The notes: a model not told the origin generated them from the letters alone. A DNA stretch of 64,000 bases from Phaseolus vulgaris (GCF_000499845.2 NC_023750.2:26168643-26232642); one strand, 5' to 3'. Shown: positions 19,879 through 30,945, counted from the first letter of the stretch. Numbers and translations are program-made.

Positions 19879-21413
19879 TCATAAAGAGGCAGATGGGGTA
19901 GAGTTGGTTGAGCCTTCGGCGGGAACAACCTTCCCATCTACTACTTCGTTGTCTAACGACACCATGCTAAGGTCAAGATCAGGGAAGAGGCATGCAAACT
20001 GTTCTCGAGCGGCGTCAAACCCAGCAACCAAAATCTGAGCAGAGCTTAGCTTAAGTTCTTCAATTTGCTTTTGAAGTTCTTCAATTTGCTTTTGAAATCC
20101 TTCAACCTGCTGCTTAAGCTCCTTGTTCTGCTGCTCCAGCTCTTCGACCTGTTTTTGGAGTTGTTTGTTGGTCTCTTGAGCTTGAAGAAGGTCGTCAGCC
20201 ACCTTCTTAGATTCTGTTTGAGCCTGGGCCAACTCGGCAACCATCTTCACCTTCTCTTTGTTTGCCTCGGAGAGATCAGCCATGGCGTCGTCTCTTGCTT
20301 TCTCTACTTGCCCAAGTAGCTTCTCGCGGTCGATCGACCTTTGCTCCAGCTTCTGTACCTTGTCGGCATTGGCTTGAATTTGAGCCTCCAGGTTGCTCGC
20401 CTTGGTACGCAGAGGCACGATTCTGCTTTCAAGTTCGACCTTTTCCTGGGCAAGTTCGTGGACTTTGCGGCGAAGGTCGACAGCTTCCTTGCGCGCAAGC
20501 CTAAGCTCGGTGTTTAGGGCATCCTCCACTCGAGAATGTTCCATTTCCGCGAGCGTTAGGCTGAATGACACCTTCTCCACCTCGACCTTCATTGTGCTGT
20601 TCTCGGTCTTGAGGTTGTAGATGTCATCCTGTAGCCGCCTGGTGGAGCTCTCCACAGCTCTCGTTATGATTGATGGGATATCCTCTGCAATGGTTTTGAG
20701 TTTAGCAGTCAGAGGTTCCCACATCCTCGTCACCTCGAGGGAAAGATTTGCAGCTTGGAGAGGCGCCAGGGGGGCTTGTTGAGGGTTCTCGTCGCCGCCT
20801 TCCTTAACAATATTTTTGGTGGTTGCTTCTTGGCGCGGCGACGCAACCGGGGACTCGGTGATTAGGATTGGAGAGGTGTGAGCGACCTCATCCCCGATTG
20901 GAATGACTCCTGCAGCTGAGGTGTTGGAAGGAGGGCCCCCTCCTGCTGATATATGTGGAGTAGAGGCGCTCGGGGGGTCCTCTAAGAAGTTTGGCTCTTG
21001 GGCCTCAGTTGCAGGTGGCGCAGTGGCCAATGGGACTGCTTGGACTGGTGGTGAAGGGGCTTGTGGTGCTGGTGGTGAAGGAGGAGGAGCGGGTGTTGAT
21101 GGTGGTGTTGAAGCTGGAAGAGGGGGCGGGGCAGGTGGGGAAGATGGTGCCACCCTCTTCCTTTTCGTGACAAGGCCATCCTCTGTGACCTCGTCGTCCT
21201 CTTCCTCATCCTCTTGGACAACTTGGGGGGCTTTCCGCTTTGGCCTCTTAAGGACCAGTTTCTTTCGTTGAGTGGGCGCCTTAGGCGGTGATCGCCCCTG
21301 GATAATGGCCTTCTCGACCGCCGAGTTGGGAACCGTCTGGGAGCCGGTCGCCAACCCGTGGTTGCGGGCGAGCGCCTTTAGATCGGCGAGCATATTCTTA
21401 CCCAACATGGTAT
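19879..21413 (-). CDS. Antisense gene of family-A Tat element, exon 2 (coiled-coil protein)
   Basis: The acceptor 'cacgcag' ends at 21414 and the exon runs to a stop at 19879. It opens D-T-M-L-G-K-N-M-L-A-D, then a basic stretch (KKLVLKRPKRKAPQ) that could act as a nuclear signal, then acidic residues. A 150-residue Pro/Ala/Ser/Thr-rich region follows, then about 250 residues of heptad-like coiled coil with near-repeats (KQQVEGFQKQIEELQKQ). It ends in VSLDNEVVDGKVVPAEGS. With exon 1 the protein is about 825 residues. The tail motif VVDGKVVP matches the family-B copies despite little similarity elsewhere. Function unknown; oligomerisation is likely from the coiled coil. The frame is fully open in this young element. 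Confidence 0.75.
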
Positions 21414-21591
21414 CTGCGTGAAATGAAAGTGCATAAGTTAGCTCAAAGGAGAAAGGGGTAAAGGTACAAGACAATAAGACAGCAAAGCAGGCATATGCAG
21501 AAGAGATAAAACCAAAGTCTTGTGTGTATTGCACAAGACGCCCAGAAACAATATCAGAAGCAATGTCAGGATAAAGATATAGCGTCCTAAC

Positions 21592-22534
21592 CTATTTGGA
21601 ATTCCAACTGGTCCTCAAAGAACTCGAAGGAAATCAGGGTGGGGGTCAAGAATGTTATGTGGGCATCTGCCACCCTCTTCCAGAAGAGACAAAGGTCTCT
21701 GTCCAAAGCTCCCATGCTATCAGGACTTCTGGGCCTCCTGAAGCAGCTCTTGGACTCTTTTTTCCCCTTGTCCACCCAGTACAAGGGGAAACCGTCGAGA
21801 AGGGAAGGGTCTTTGTCGTTTGCGCGGACCTGGATGAACTTCCCCTTCCAATCCTTATACGACTGCTGGAAGATGGTGAAGATGGATCTCCCAGCAATGG
21901 CGTTCAGACTGACCCAAAGGCGATCGCCTGGGTGTTTGGCTTCAAACAGAAATAAAAATACGTCCACTGACGCAGGCAACCCCAGGTGGGCGCACGTTAC
22001 CTCAAAAGCTCGGACGAACGCCCAGCTGTTGGGGTGAAGCTGGGCGGCAGCGATATTGAGCTCGGTTAAGAGTTCCCTCTCAAATCGAGTGAGAGGGAAC
22101 CTGAGTTTAACCTTCTTGAAGAGAGTTGTGTAGACGAAGCAGAAGGGCCCGTCGGCGCTCACTTTGTCATCGACACACACTGGCAGAGTGGCTGGGCAAG
22201 GCAGCACCATCATTCTCTCATCGTGCTCCTTGTGGAATGATTGGTGGGCCTCGTCCCCATTGGTCAATCGCAGAACCGCTCCCGCGGTGTTCACCGACGA
22301 CGTTTCCTTTAGGAGGGTCGAGTTAGCCCATGAGTATAACGTCTTGAAGTCTGGCAGTGGGGTGGGGGCTCCTCCAACGTTTGGTGGAGTCGCCTGGGCC
22401 AGAGTGGTGTGAGAGGACGCGGGCCTCACAGCCTGCGAAGAGGGAGCACCACGAACTTGCGTAGAGTCGTGTGCTTGTGAAGGGGGGTTTCGCGCTGACG
22501 GAGGGGGGTTCGGGGTGATCTTCGTGCGAGTCAT
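21592..22534 (-). CDS. Antisense gene of family-A Tat element, exon 1 (PF04195-like domain)
   Basis: Starts ATG at 22534 (MTRTKITPNPPPSARNPP) and ends at donor 'aaatag|gttagg' (last exon base 21592). The intron is 21414-21591, 178 bp, phase 1. Conserved blocks: LYSWANSTLLKETSS, FCFVYTTLFKKVKLRFPL, FERELLTELNIAAAQLHPNS, WAFVRAFEVTCAHLGLPAS, VDVFLFLFEAKHPGDRLWVS and GRSIFTIFQQSYKDWKGKF. It corresponds to 'putative gypsy type transposon' proteins (PF04195, by recall). It lies opposite to gag-pol, so it needs its own promoter or antisense read-in from the 3' LTR side. Left unspliced, the frame ends at about 21587, six codons or fewer past the donor. Confidence 0.78.
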
Positions 22535-23117
22535 GGTAGCAACTGCAAACGAAGGAGGAAGGAAAAATAATCAGGAGGGTTACAAAGGCTGACTCAATCA
22601 TGAATGGAAGGTGAAAGACGAACGAATGTGAGTTCGTTGCGACAATCGGCAGAGCCCTAAGTCACGCAGAAGGAGAAATGGAAAAACAGCCCACAGCGTA
22701 TGCACCAGACAGTTATAGGATGATGCAAATCGGTGAAAATGCAAGAAAACCCAGCAGATGAAGGAAAGTAGTTACCTTTCGATGATCGGGAGAATGATAA
22801 AGGGAGTTGGTGATCTGGAGCGTCGAGGAACGTCGAGAGTTTTCGCAGAAAGGAGTGGTAGCGTATGCGAGTATGAGGAAAGTGATGGAACAGTAGGAGC
22901 GTAAGGGGTTTAAGGGTTTTCGAAATAAGTTTGGAAGCGCTAACGGCAGATGAAGATAGCCGTTGATGAGAGCCACGTGTCGAACGATGCGCGAAGAGTT
23001 TGGTGGAGCGTCAGAGCAGCAGAAAGTACTACCGCTTGGAATTCTGCGCCCATGCCACGTAGACCGGTGTTAACGAAGGCTTTTTCAGTCTTTTCGCTGG
23101 ACAAGTCTTCGCTTAAG
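22535..23117 (-). other. Upstream region of the antisense gene
   Basis: About 580 bp between the antisense ATG and the PPT, with no supported gene. It is conserved with 26746-27329 in the older copy: 'agccacgtgtcga' G-box, 'ttttcgaa' and 'gtcttttcgctggacaagtc' blocks. The antisense promoter is expected here. A 'cctataactg' on the minus strand near 22715 is the only TATA-like string I noticed, and it is weak. Confidence 0.4.
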
Positions 23118-23130
23118 ACTGGGGGGCTTG
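23118..23130 (+). other. Polypurine tract of family-A element
   Basis: 'actggggggcttg' directly precedes the 3' LTR; the tract is shared with the other Tat 3' LTRs in the window. Confidence 0.8.
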
Positions 23131-23922
23131 TGTACCGCCCTGGAGGTCGGATGCGATGACGTGGCATCCTGATACAGTACAGGCGCGTTGACAAGGCGCC
23201 AGGTTGGCAGTTGGGAAGGAAGTCGGGAGGCACGTGTAGTCGCCGATAGTTAAGTTGGCGTGTTCCGGTCTCTAGCGTACCAGAATAGGCGATCGCCAGT
23301 TTGGGGATGAAGTCGCCAGATGCAGACTCAGGCGACCAGACAGTCGGAGATCGCCAGAACGAGCACATCGCCGAAGTTAAAGGAGAAGCAGATTATGAAG
23401 GCGGCCGGCGAGACCACAGGGAAGGTGTATGAAGGCCCTACCTCGCCAGTTTCAGTAGAGATCGCACTCCTGAGTTAGCTATGCACTGGGCAGCACCATG
23501 CATAGGTAACTTAGCCAAAATGACAATAGAAGTAGCGCCAAGTCAGGGAGCCTCCAGATGATGGCACGTGTACAGTTGGATACGAGCCACGTGTCCAAGT
23601 CAGTAACTGCCAGGAGAGAGAAAGTCACCAGGTATATAAGAGTTCCTAACAGATTTTCTAAGGTACGCGCGTTCAGTTCATACACTTTACGCTTGCGAGT
23701 GACAGAGCTGTTTGTGAGAGAGATTTGCACGGTTCCAGTTCTTAGTATTTGGTGATACCGTCACTGACTTGAGCGTCGGAGTGCGATCGGCCGCAGCGGC
23801 GCCGTATCGTTTCTTTGCAGGTTCTTGAGATAGATCCAGAGGAGGAACGGAAGTGAGAAGCGGCGCGCACGTCGATCCTTTGACGAGGCATTCTCCAGCG
23901 CTCCGGTCAACAGGCAGGATCA
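23131..23922 (+). repeat. 3' LTR of family-A Tat element (792 bp)
   Basis: Same length as the 5' LTR with three substitutions found by eye. It is followed by GTCTT, the right-hand target duplication at 23923-23927. Confidence 0.9.
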
Positions 23923-23927
23923 GTCTT

Positions 23928-24540
23928 TAATGTAAGAAATTTTTTAAAAGTTTCTTCGTACTACATGATTTTTACAATAACTAATGAAATAAACAAAACT
24001 TTTGAAAAAAAATGTAATTATGGTTGTCAGTTACTATGTGAATGTACAATTGGATTTAAAGAAGAAAGAAAAAAATCAAATAAAATAGTGTATATATATT
24101 GTTATAGTCTATACCTCTATGCCTAATAAAGGGGATTCCCCATTATAACAGTTTTTGGTTTATATAAATTTGTTCTTATTTTATCCTTATTAATATTTAT
24201 TTTATTAATTTATTTTGATTATTTTATCATTTTGTAATTTCAGTAGTTAACAGAGCAGTTTTTTAGTTTTAAAAATTTATTTTATTTATTGTCACTTAAT
24301 GGTTGCTAGATGTGGACCAGGTTATTTGTTGATAGTGGAGGCGTTGGTTTTAGACTCAGATTTTTCAATTGCTATTATACAATTATGAATTTTATATTTT
24401 ATCCTTATTAATATTTTATTAATTTACTATAATTATTTTGTAATTTCAGAAGTTAACAAAGCAATTCTTTAGTCGTTTAGACTCATTTTTTTCAATTGCT
24501 ATAAAATTATGAATTTATGAAATTTATGATTAGCTTTATG
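23928..24540. other. AT-rich intergenic DNA
   Basis: About 610 bp of AT-rich, low-complexity sequence with no gene. A partial internal repeat is visible: 'tttatccttattaatatttattttattaattta' type sequence near 24178 and again near 24399. It separates the young element from a truncated older one. Confidence 0.6.
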
Positions 24541-25558
24541 ATGCCTCCAAGTTGGCCACCTTGAGCCTCTAGGGTACCAGCTTGCTCTCCAGCTCAATTT
24601 TCTCTTGAGCTTGGAGGTGCAGTTTTTGGCGCAGATCGGAGGCCTCCTTACGCGCGCCCCTTAGTTCAGCGTCCATGGTGTCCTCCAGCCTTGAATGGTC
24701 GATTTCCGCCATCATCAGATTGCAAGAAAGCTTCTCTGCCTCCATCCTTATCAGGCGGTTTGCCTCCTTAAGCGTCACATTCTCGTCTTGGAGCTTCTTG
24801 CTCGAGTTCTTCACAGCCTTCGTTATGATTGAGGGGAGATCCTCTGCCATCATCTTTAGTTTGGCTGTGAAGGGCCCCCAGATCTCTTTGATGGAGGGGG
24901 GAAGGTTTGTAGTTGTTGCTGGTGGAGGTGCTGGAGGAGCTTGGTGCTGACTTTCACCACCACCCTCTTGAGTTTGAAGGGCGAGGGGGGCTTCTTGGCG
25001 TGGTGGTGAAGTCGGAGACTCTGTTATCAGGATTGGCGAGTTATGGCCACCCTCATCTCCTCCTGGTGCAGCCCCAGCGATAGAGGTGGTTGAAGGAGGA
25101 TCCTCTCCAGCAGATACAAATGGCGTGGAGGCGCTTGGAGGATTCTCAATGAAATTAGGCTCGCTGCCTTCAACCACAGGGGGCGCGACAGCCAAGGGTG
25201 TTGCTTGGACTGGCGGTGTTGGAGCTGGAGGATAGGGCGGTGTTGGTGTTGGGAGAGCAGGTGGTGAAGAGGGTGCCACCCTTGTTCTTTTGGTGACGAG
25301 GTCGTCCTCAGTCGCCTCGTCATCCTCTTCTTCCTGTACCACTTGAGGAGTTTTCCTCTTTGGCTTCCTCAAGACAAGTTTTTTTTCTTTGGGGGGCGGG
25401 TAGTGTCTCCGAAGGAGTTGGACCTTGGGGAGGAGTTCTGCCCTGAGCAACGGCGATCTCCACCACCGAGTTGGGCACGGTTTGGGAACCCGTCGCCAAC
25501 TTGTGAGATCGGGCGATCGCCCTCAGTTCAGCTAGTTTACCTTTTCCCAACATGAAGT
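24541..25558 (-). pseudogene. Antisense gene exon 2, older family-A copy (truncated)
   Basis: The acceptor 'ccttgtgcag' is followed at 25558 by ACTTCATGTTGGG, matching exon 2 of the young element (MLGKGKLAELRAIARSHKL). A frameshift near the T-run at 25380 moves the frame. The Pro-rich region and first coiled coil follow, then a TAG at 24569-24571 and loss of homology at 24541, where AT-rich DNA begins. The C-terminal half of the coiled coil and the VVDG motif are missing. Dead copy. Confidence 0.7.
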
Positions 25559-25766
25559 CTGCACAAGGTAGAAAATAGATGAGTAAGCACAAAAGCAAAA
25601 GCAAGATATACCAGTATATGCACGCAGGAATAACGCAAACAAGTGGCACATGGATTCAAAATCAAGACCAATGCAGAACAAGCAGAACGCCAAAGGATGG
25701 AATGGTAGGAACGCTAAGTTAGTTCCAACACAAAACAAGAGTCTTGGTGCTGGGGAAAGGGCTAAC

Positions 25767-26745
25767 CTATGTGAGCTTCAAGTTGGCCCTAGGAGAACTC
25801 AAAGGAGATGATTGAGGCGGTAGGGAAAGTGATGTTGGCAGCTGCTACGCTCTTCCAGAAAAGGCAGAGATCTTTGTCTAGCTCGCCCATGTTGTCAGGA
25901 CTCCTTGGCCTCCTAAAGCATTCCTTGGAGTCTTTGTTCCCCTTGTGTACCCAGTACAAGGGGAAACCGTCGAGCAGTGATGGATCTTGCTCATTTGGGC
26001 GCACCTTGATGAACTTTCCCTTCCAGTCTTTGTAAGATTGCTGGAAGATCGAGAGGATTGACCTCCCAGCAATCCCGTTTAAGCTAATCCAGAGGCGGTC
26101 TCCGGGATTCTTAGCCTCGAACAGGAAAAGGAAGACATCCACTGAAGCCGGCAGCCCCAGGTGTGCGTAGATGATTTGGAACGCTCTTACGAACGCCCAG
26201 CTGTTGGGATGAAGCTGGGCGGGGGCGATATCGAGCTCGGTTAGCAGCTCTCTCTCGAAGCGAGTAAAGGGAAGTCTGAGCTTCACTTTCTTGAAGAAGG
26301 TGGCGTAGAGGATGCATAACAACTCGCCGTTGTTCCCTTTGTCGTCCGCACAGATCGGCTCGTCCGGGAAGCAGGGCAGCACGGCCACCTTGCTATCGTG
26401 TTCCTTGTGGAAGGAGAGGTCGAACTGGTCTCCTTTCCTTAGTCGGAGCACGCCCAACTCCGTGTTTATTGAAGAAGTCTCTTTTAACAAGAGTGGGGTG
26501 GCCCAAGGATAGAGTTCCTTGTAGTCTTTTGGAGGCAAGGAAGCCCCTCCGGCGACTGGCGGGATTGCCTGAGCGAGGTTGGCGTGAGAAGTTGCAGGCC
26601 TCTCAGCCTGGGTAGAAGGAGCACCAGATGCTCGTGGTGGGTTACGCTCTGGTGGAGGATTTGCCCCAGGAGCAACCCTACGCGCTTGGGGTGGAGGGTT
26701 TCGCGACGAAGAAGGAGGGTTCGCAGTGGATTTTGTGTGAGCCAT
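25767..26745 (-). pseudogene. Antisense gene exon 1, older family-A copy
   Basis: Start ATG at 26745 (MAHTKSTANPPSSSRNPP), an upstream frame being open to 26910. The conserved blocks are all present (LYPWATPLLLKETSS, FERELLTELDIAPAQLHPNS, WAFVRAFQIIYAHLGLPAS, GRSILSIFQQSYKDWKGKF). The donor 'cacatag|gttagc' ends the exon at 25767, again phase 1, with a 208-bp intron (25559-25766). A TAG at 25789-25791 lies just before the donor, so the product would be cut there. Confidence 0.72.
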
Positions 26746-27329
26746 CGCAGGAACTGCAAGGGGAAATGAAAGGGATGAAACAAAGCCAACAGAACAACTC
26801 GATTGAGAACGAAGAAGGCAGAGCGAACGAACAAGAGTTCGCTGGGATGAACGTGACGAAGAACGAAGCCCTAAGCTACGAGAGAAGGAGAAAAGGAAAA
26901 AGCAGCCCACAACGTATGCTTCAGACAGATAATGGATGATGCGAATCGGTTAAAATGCAGCAAATATCAACAGAAGAAGTAAAAGAGGTACCTTTTTGTG
27001 ATCGGATGAGCGTTGAAGAGAGTTGGAGATTGAGAGAGTTAAGAAGCTTCGTGGGTTCGCAGAGAAAAGCTTAGAGTGTTTGAGAATGCAGAAAGATGAT
27101 GGAACAGTGGAAGTGCAAGGGGGTTAAGGGTTTTTCGAACGTTTTCGGAAGCGCAAACGACAGCTGAAGATGATCGTTGATGAAGCCACGTGTCGAGCGA
27201 TTAGAAAAAGGGGTTTCGTGGAGCGTCAGAAAAGCAGAGGGTACGAATGTTTGGAATTCCGTGCCAGCGCCGCGTAGATCGACGGTGATGTGACCTTTTA
27301 GTCTTTTCGCTGGACAAGTCTTCGCTTAA
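26746..27329 (-). other. Upstream region of the antisense gene, older copy
   Basis: Aligns with 22535-23117 of the young element. No gene. It includes the 'gccacgtgtcgagcgat' G-box block at about 27185. Confidence 0.45.
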
Positions 27330-27343
27330 GACTGGGGGGCTTG

Positions 27344-28291
27344 TGTACCGACCAAGTAGTCGGGAGTGATGACATGGCAGCAAGCGATAATATAGGCGTG
27401 TTGAACGGAACACCTGGCTGACAGAAGGGAAGGAAATCGGGAAGTTCGTGTAGTCGCCAATCGTTAAGTTGGCGTGCTCCGATCTCTAGCATATCTAAAC
27501 CGGCGGTCACCAGGCTTGTGTCGTAGTCGCCGTATGTGAGCTTAGGCGACCAAGTGATCAGAGATCGCCGAGAGGAGGACATCGCCGAAAGATCAGGAAG
27601 GCTTGTTCGAGGCTTTCAAAGGGCACGAGTACGAAGGATGAAGTTATCAGATGATCATTCCCTAGCCAGAGGTTGAGGCCAGGGAACAGTTTATCAGAAC
27701 ATACACGATGAGCAAGTAATGCAAATCGTGATAGCGGCAGGCGAGACCATAGAGAAGGTGTGCATGGTGACGCCCCGTGCTCGCCATTAGAAGAGATCGC
27801 GCTCCAAGGCAGCTATGCACCGAGTTGCTCCTCACCTGAGTAACTTAGTCGAACAGCCTAAAGAGTAGAAGTGGCACTCAAGCAGAAGACGTTCCAGATG
27901 GTGACACGTGTACAGCTGGATGCGAGCCACGTGTCCAGAGGTGTAACCGTCAGGAGAGAGAAAATGCACAGGTATATAAGGAACTCTTAACAGATTCTGA
28001 GGTACGCACGTTTAGAACACTTATTTACGCTTTGAGAATACTTGAGTACGCTGAGAGAGATTTTGCACGGCTCCTTGAGTTTTCAGCTTTTCTCTCTTAG
28101 AGTTTTGGTGATTCCGTGACTGACTTGAGCGTCAGAGCGCGATCGGCCGCAGCGGCGCCACTCTGTCTTTTGCAGGTTCTTGAGGAGAATCGAGGTGTGA
28201 AGGACGGAAGCTAGCGTGGTGCAAAGTCGATCCAGAGGAAGATACCTTTGACGTGGCAAGACTTTTGCGCTCTGGTCAACCGGCAGGATCA
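27344..28291 (+). repeat. 3' LTR of the older family-A element (948 bp)
   Basis: PPT 'gactggggggcttg' at 27330-27343, then TGTACCGACCAAGTAGTCGG, ending CGGCAGGATCA. It is longer than the 792-bp LTRs because of about 130 extra bases near 27590-27740. CACGTG boxes lie at 27905 and 27928, TATATAAG at 27973. With 24541-27343 this is the 3' portion of an element whose 5' two thirds are gone. Confidence 0.8.
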
Positions 28292-29167
28292 CTTTACGTT
28301 GACTTTTTTAATTTGATTGATTATGGCATAGTGCTTCTTATTATTTTTTTTAATTTCAAATTAATCACGAAACAATTAGATTTTAAGTTTTTGTCCGTTT
28401 GTTTTGGAAACTGCTTTTCTGTTTTAAACTGATTTTCTTCTCTATTTTTATAATTAAAGATATTTGTAAATTTACCATATATAACTACTATGTTTGCTAT
28501 GTTTTCTTCCCAATATATTAGTAGGTACACTTAGATAATTTATGTGTCTTCTCATGTATATTAATATTTATTAAAATATACTATAATAATATTAATATTA
28601 TTTATCAAATTTTAATACTAAACATAAATAAATGACAAAAAAAAATAAAAATGCGGATACATATATATATATAAATTGAAAGTATTTAACATAATGCCTC
28701 TTTCACATTTATGTACAAATTACAAAGTTGCATCTTTGTCTCAACTCTGAAGACATTAATTATCTAAAGAAAACTCAGTGTACAAAGCTTATTATCTACA
28801 ACTTTTAATTTTTATTTTAAAATACTTTGTTAAAGGACCAAATTCAATACTTCAGAGAAAATTAACTAAGGTGGGATCGGTAAGGTTAATTCATCTCCTG
28901 CAATGATATGATGGGGAGAGACAAAGTAATCATGCTTTTTAACGAAACTCACAATTAAATTTAACTGGATAACTAACTTTTTTGTTTACTTCATGGTAGT
29001 TCAACATTTTTCTCAACCTAACCCCCTTTAAAGCTTTATTTTTTCAAAGAGCCTAATGTGTAAAAAGGAAATAACTTTATTTTAGGATAGGTTGAGAAGG
29101 AGCTAATGTGATTATAATCGGAAAGAATATCGTCCCCTTAGAAATGTGTAAGGGAGATTTTTTTTTT
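28292..29167. other. AT-rich intergenic DNA
   Basis: About 880 bp with no gene recognised; a short 'atatatatataa' run lies near 28662. The last bases carry the left copy of the target duplication of the next solo LTR. Confidence 0.6.
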
Positions 29168-29172
29168 CTTTC

Positions 29173-29939
29173 TGTACCGTCCTGGTGGTCGGGAGTGATG
29201 ACGTGGCATCCTGCTACAGTATAGGCGTGTTGGCAAGGCGCCAGGTTGGCAAAAGGGAAGGAAGTCGGGGGGCTCGTGTAGTCGCCAGTTGTTATATTGG
29301 CGTGTTCCGATTTCCAGCTTATCAGAATCGGCGATCAGCAGGTTAAAGATGAAGTCGCCAGATATAGATTCAGGCGACCTAGTCATTGGAGATCGCCAGA
29401 GCAAGCACATTGCCAAAGTTGAAGGAGAAGCAGATTATGAAGGCGGCCGGCGAGACCACAGGGAAGGTGTATGAAGGCCCCTAACTCGCCAGTTCCAGTA
29501 GAGATCGCACTCCCAAGTTAGCTATGCACTGGCCAGTACCATGCATAAATAACTTAGCCAAAATGAGAGTAGAAGCAGCGTCAAGTCAAGGAGGCTCCAG
29601 ATGATGGCACGTGTACGACTGGATGCGAGCCACGTGTCCAGGTTTGTAACTGCCAGGAGAGAGAAAACAACCAGGTATATAAGAGTTCTCAACCAACTTT
29701 CTGAGGTACGCACGTTCAGATTATACTCTTTATGCTTGCGAGTTATAGAGCTGACTGTGAGAGAAGATTTGCACGGTTCTTGTTCTCTTAGTATTTGGTG
29801 ATACCGTCACTGACTTGGGCGTTCTGTTTCTTTGCAGGTTCTTGAGGTGGATCTCGAAGAGGAACGGAGGTGAGAAGCGGTGCGCACGTCGATCCTTTGA
29901 CGAGGCAGTTTCCAGCGTTTCGGTCAACAGGCAGGATCA
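29173..29939 (+). repeat. Solo LTR of family A with 5-bp target duplication
   Basis: Begins TGTACCGTCCTGGTGGTCGG and ends CAACAGGCAGGATCA, 767 bp. CTTTC flanks both sides (29168-29172 and 29940-29944). No internal sequence, so it arose by LTR-LTR recombination after a normal insertion. The promoter elements (CACGTG at 29608 and 29631, TATATAAG at 29676) point toward the MYB gene that starts at 30946. Confidence 0.88.
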
Positions 29940-29944
29940 CTTTC

Positions 29945-30945
29945 GTTTCAAGTTTAATGAATTCTCTGCCTATCAATAATGACTTATTGAATACTGAAAA
30001 GAACTTCGGTTGTATAAATTTTTCCACATCAGTAATAAAGAATATAAAAAAGTAAAACATATTAATGTGTGTTTATTAGTACATGAATATTCACTTTTCA
30101 TCATATTTGTTTAGTATGGTTCATGTAAAATAGGTGTTAAATTATTATTGAGTGAGAGTCTGAAGCTCAATGTAGTTAGAAGGTTTTGAGGTAATCAGAC
30201 CTTTATCTTTTTATATGTATGGGTTGCGAGATTCTCTAAAAATATAAGGCTTCACCATTTCACCATATTTTTTTCTAATAAAAGAAAATTACTGCAGGGT
30301 AAAATTAGAAAAAAAAAGAAAAAAGAACAGCGTGAGAAAGAGATAGAAGAGAGAAAAACATAAATATAATAGGATTTAAAATTTAGGGTTTGAATTTAGG
30401 ATCGTCAAAGTATTATTGTCCAATATAATATAATAATAGATACTACATTTCAAATAGACCAAATTATATGAAAACTAATGAGGAGTTACAGAGTGTCAAA
30501 ATGATATATTTAATAAATCCTATATACCTGTATGGTCTTAACTAATTTTAATGTGAATTTGCAAAAATAATTAATATAACCTAGTTATTATATAGAAACT
30601 AATTAAAATTATTGTTATCCTTCCATTTTAACAATGTGGTTAGAATGAATTTGTTTGAGTCATTCATTACTCTTGTCAAAATTTAAAAAAATAAGAGTTA
30701 AATAAGCCCCATTTTCTTGCTGACAGAGCAAAGAGTGGAACCTGAACGGACACAGTAACTATTAATCACAACCGTTGAAAGCACATGCATCAATGGATAT
30801 TATTCACATTTTTCCTCACTGTTTCTTCATTTCTAAGTCCACCACTACTTATAACTGTAAGAATCCTCTATTAGCCGCATCACATACAAGCTTTTGTCTT
30901 TCACTCTCTTTTTCTTAACCCACTGAATTCTTCTGAGCTTTTTAC
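29945..30945 (+). promoter_or_regulatory. Upstream region of the MYB gene
   Basis: About 1 kb of AT-rich sequence between the solo LTR and the MYB start codon, with no other gene. 'acttataactg' at about 30847 is a possible weak TATA element, 95 bp before the ATG. Confidence 0.4.

Larger units (their letters stand above)
11573..23922 (+). mobile_element. Near-complete young Tat-lineage Ty3/gypsy retrotransposon (12.35 kb)
   Basis: A full element: two 792-bp LTRs, primer-site region, a single gag-pol frame, a tandem-repeat spacer, a spliced antisense gene, PPT and 3' LTR, bounded by GTCTT on both sides. Reading the two LTRs side by side I find three substitutions: T/C in 'gtagtcgtcg', G/C in 'aaaatgagaa', and A/G in 'caccaagtat'. 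That is about 0.4 percent, so insertion was recent. The second archaeal-type RNase H and the antisense gene place it in the Tat clade (Ogre/Retand/Grande relatives; family knowledge). One in-frame TAG in integrase is the only disruption I see in gag-pol. Confidence 0.9.

Noticed and set aside
20903..21271. Plus-strand Gly/Ala-rich frame opposite the antisense gene
   Set aside because: It is the complement of the Pro-rich region on the minus strand and has no independent support.
19879..22534. The antisense gene as an envelope (env-like) gene
   Set aside because: It is on the strand opposite gag-pol, has no signal peptide or clear membrane anchor, and carries an intron of its own.
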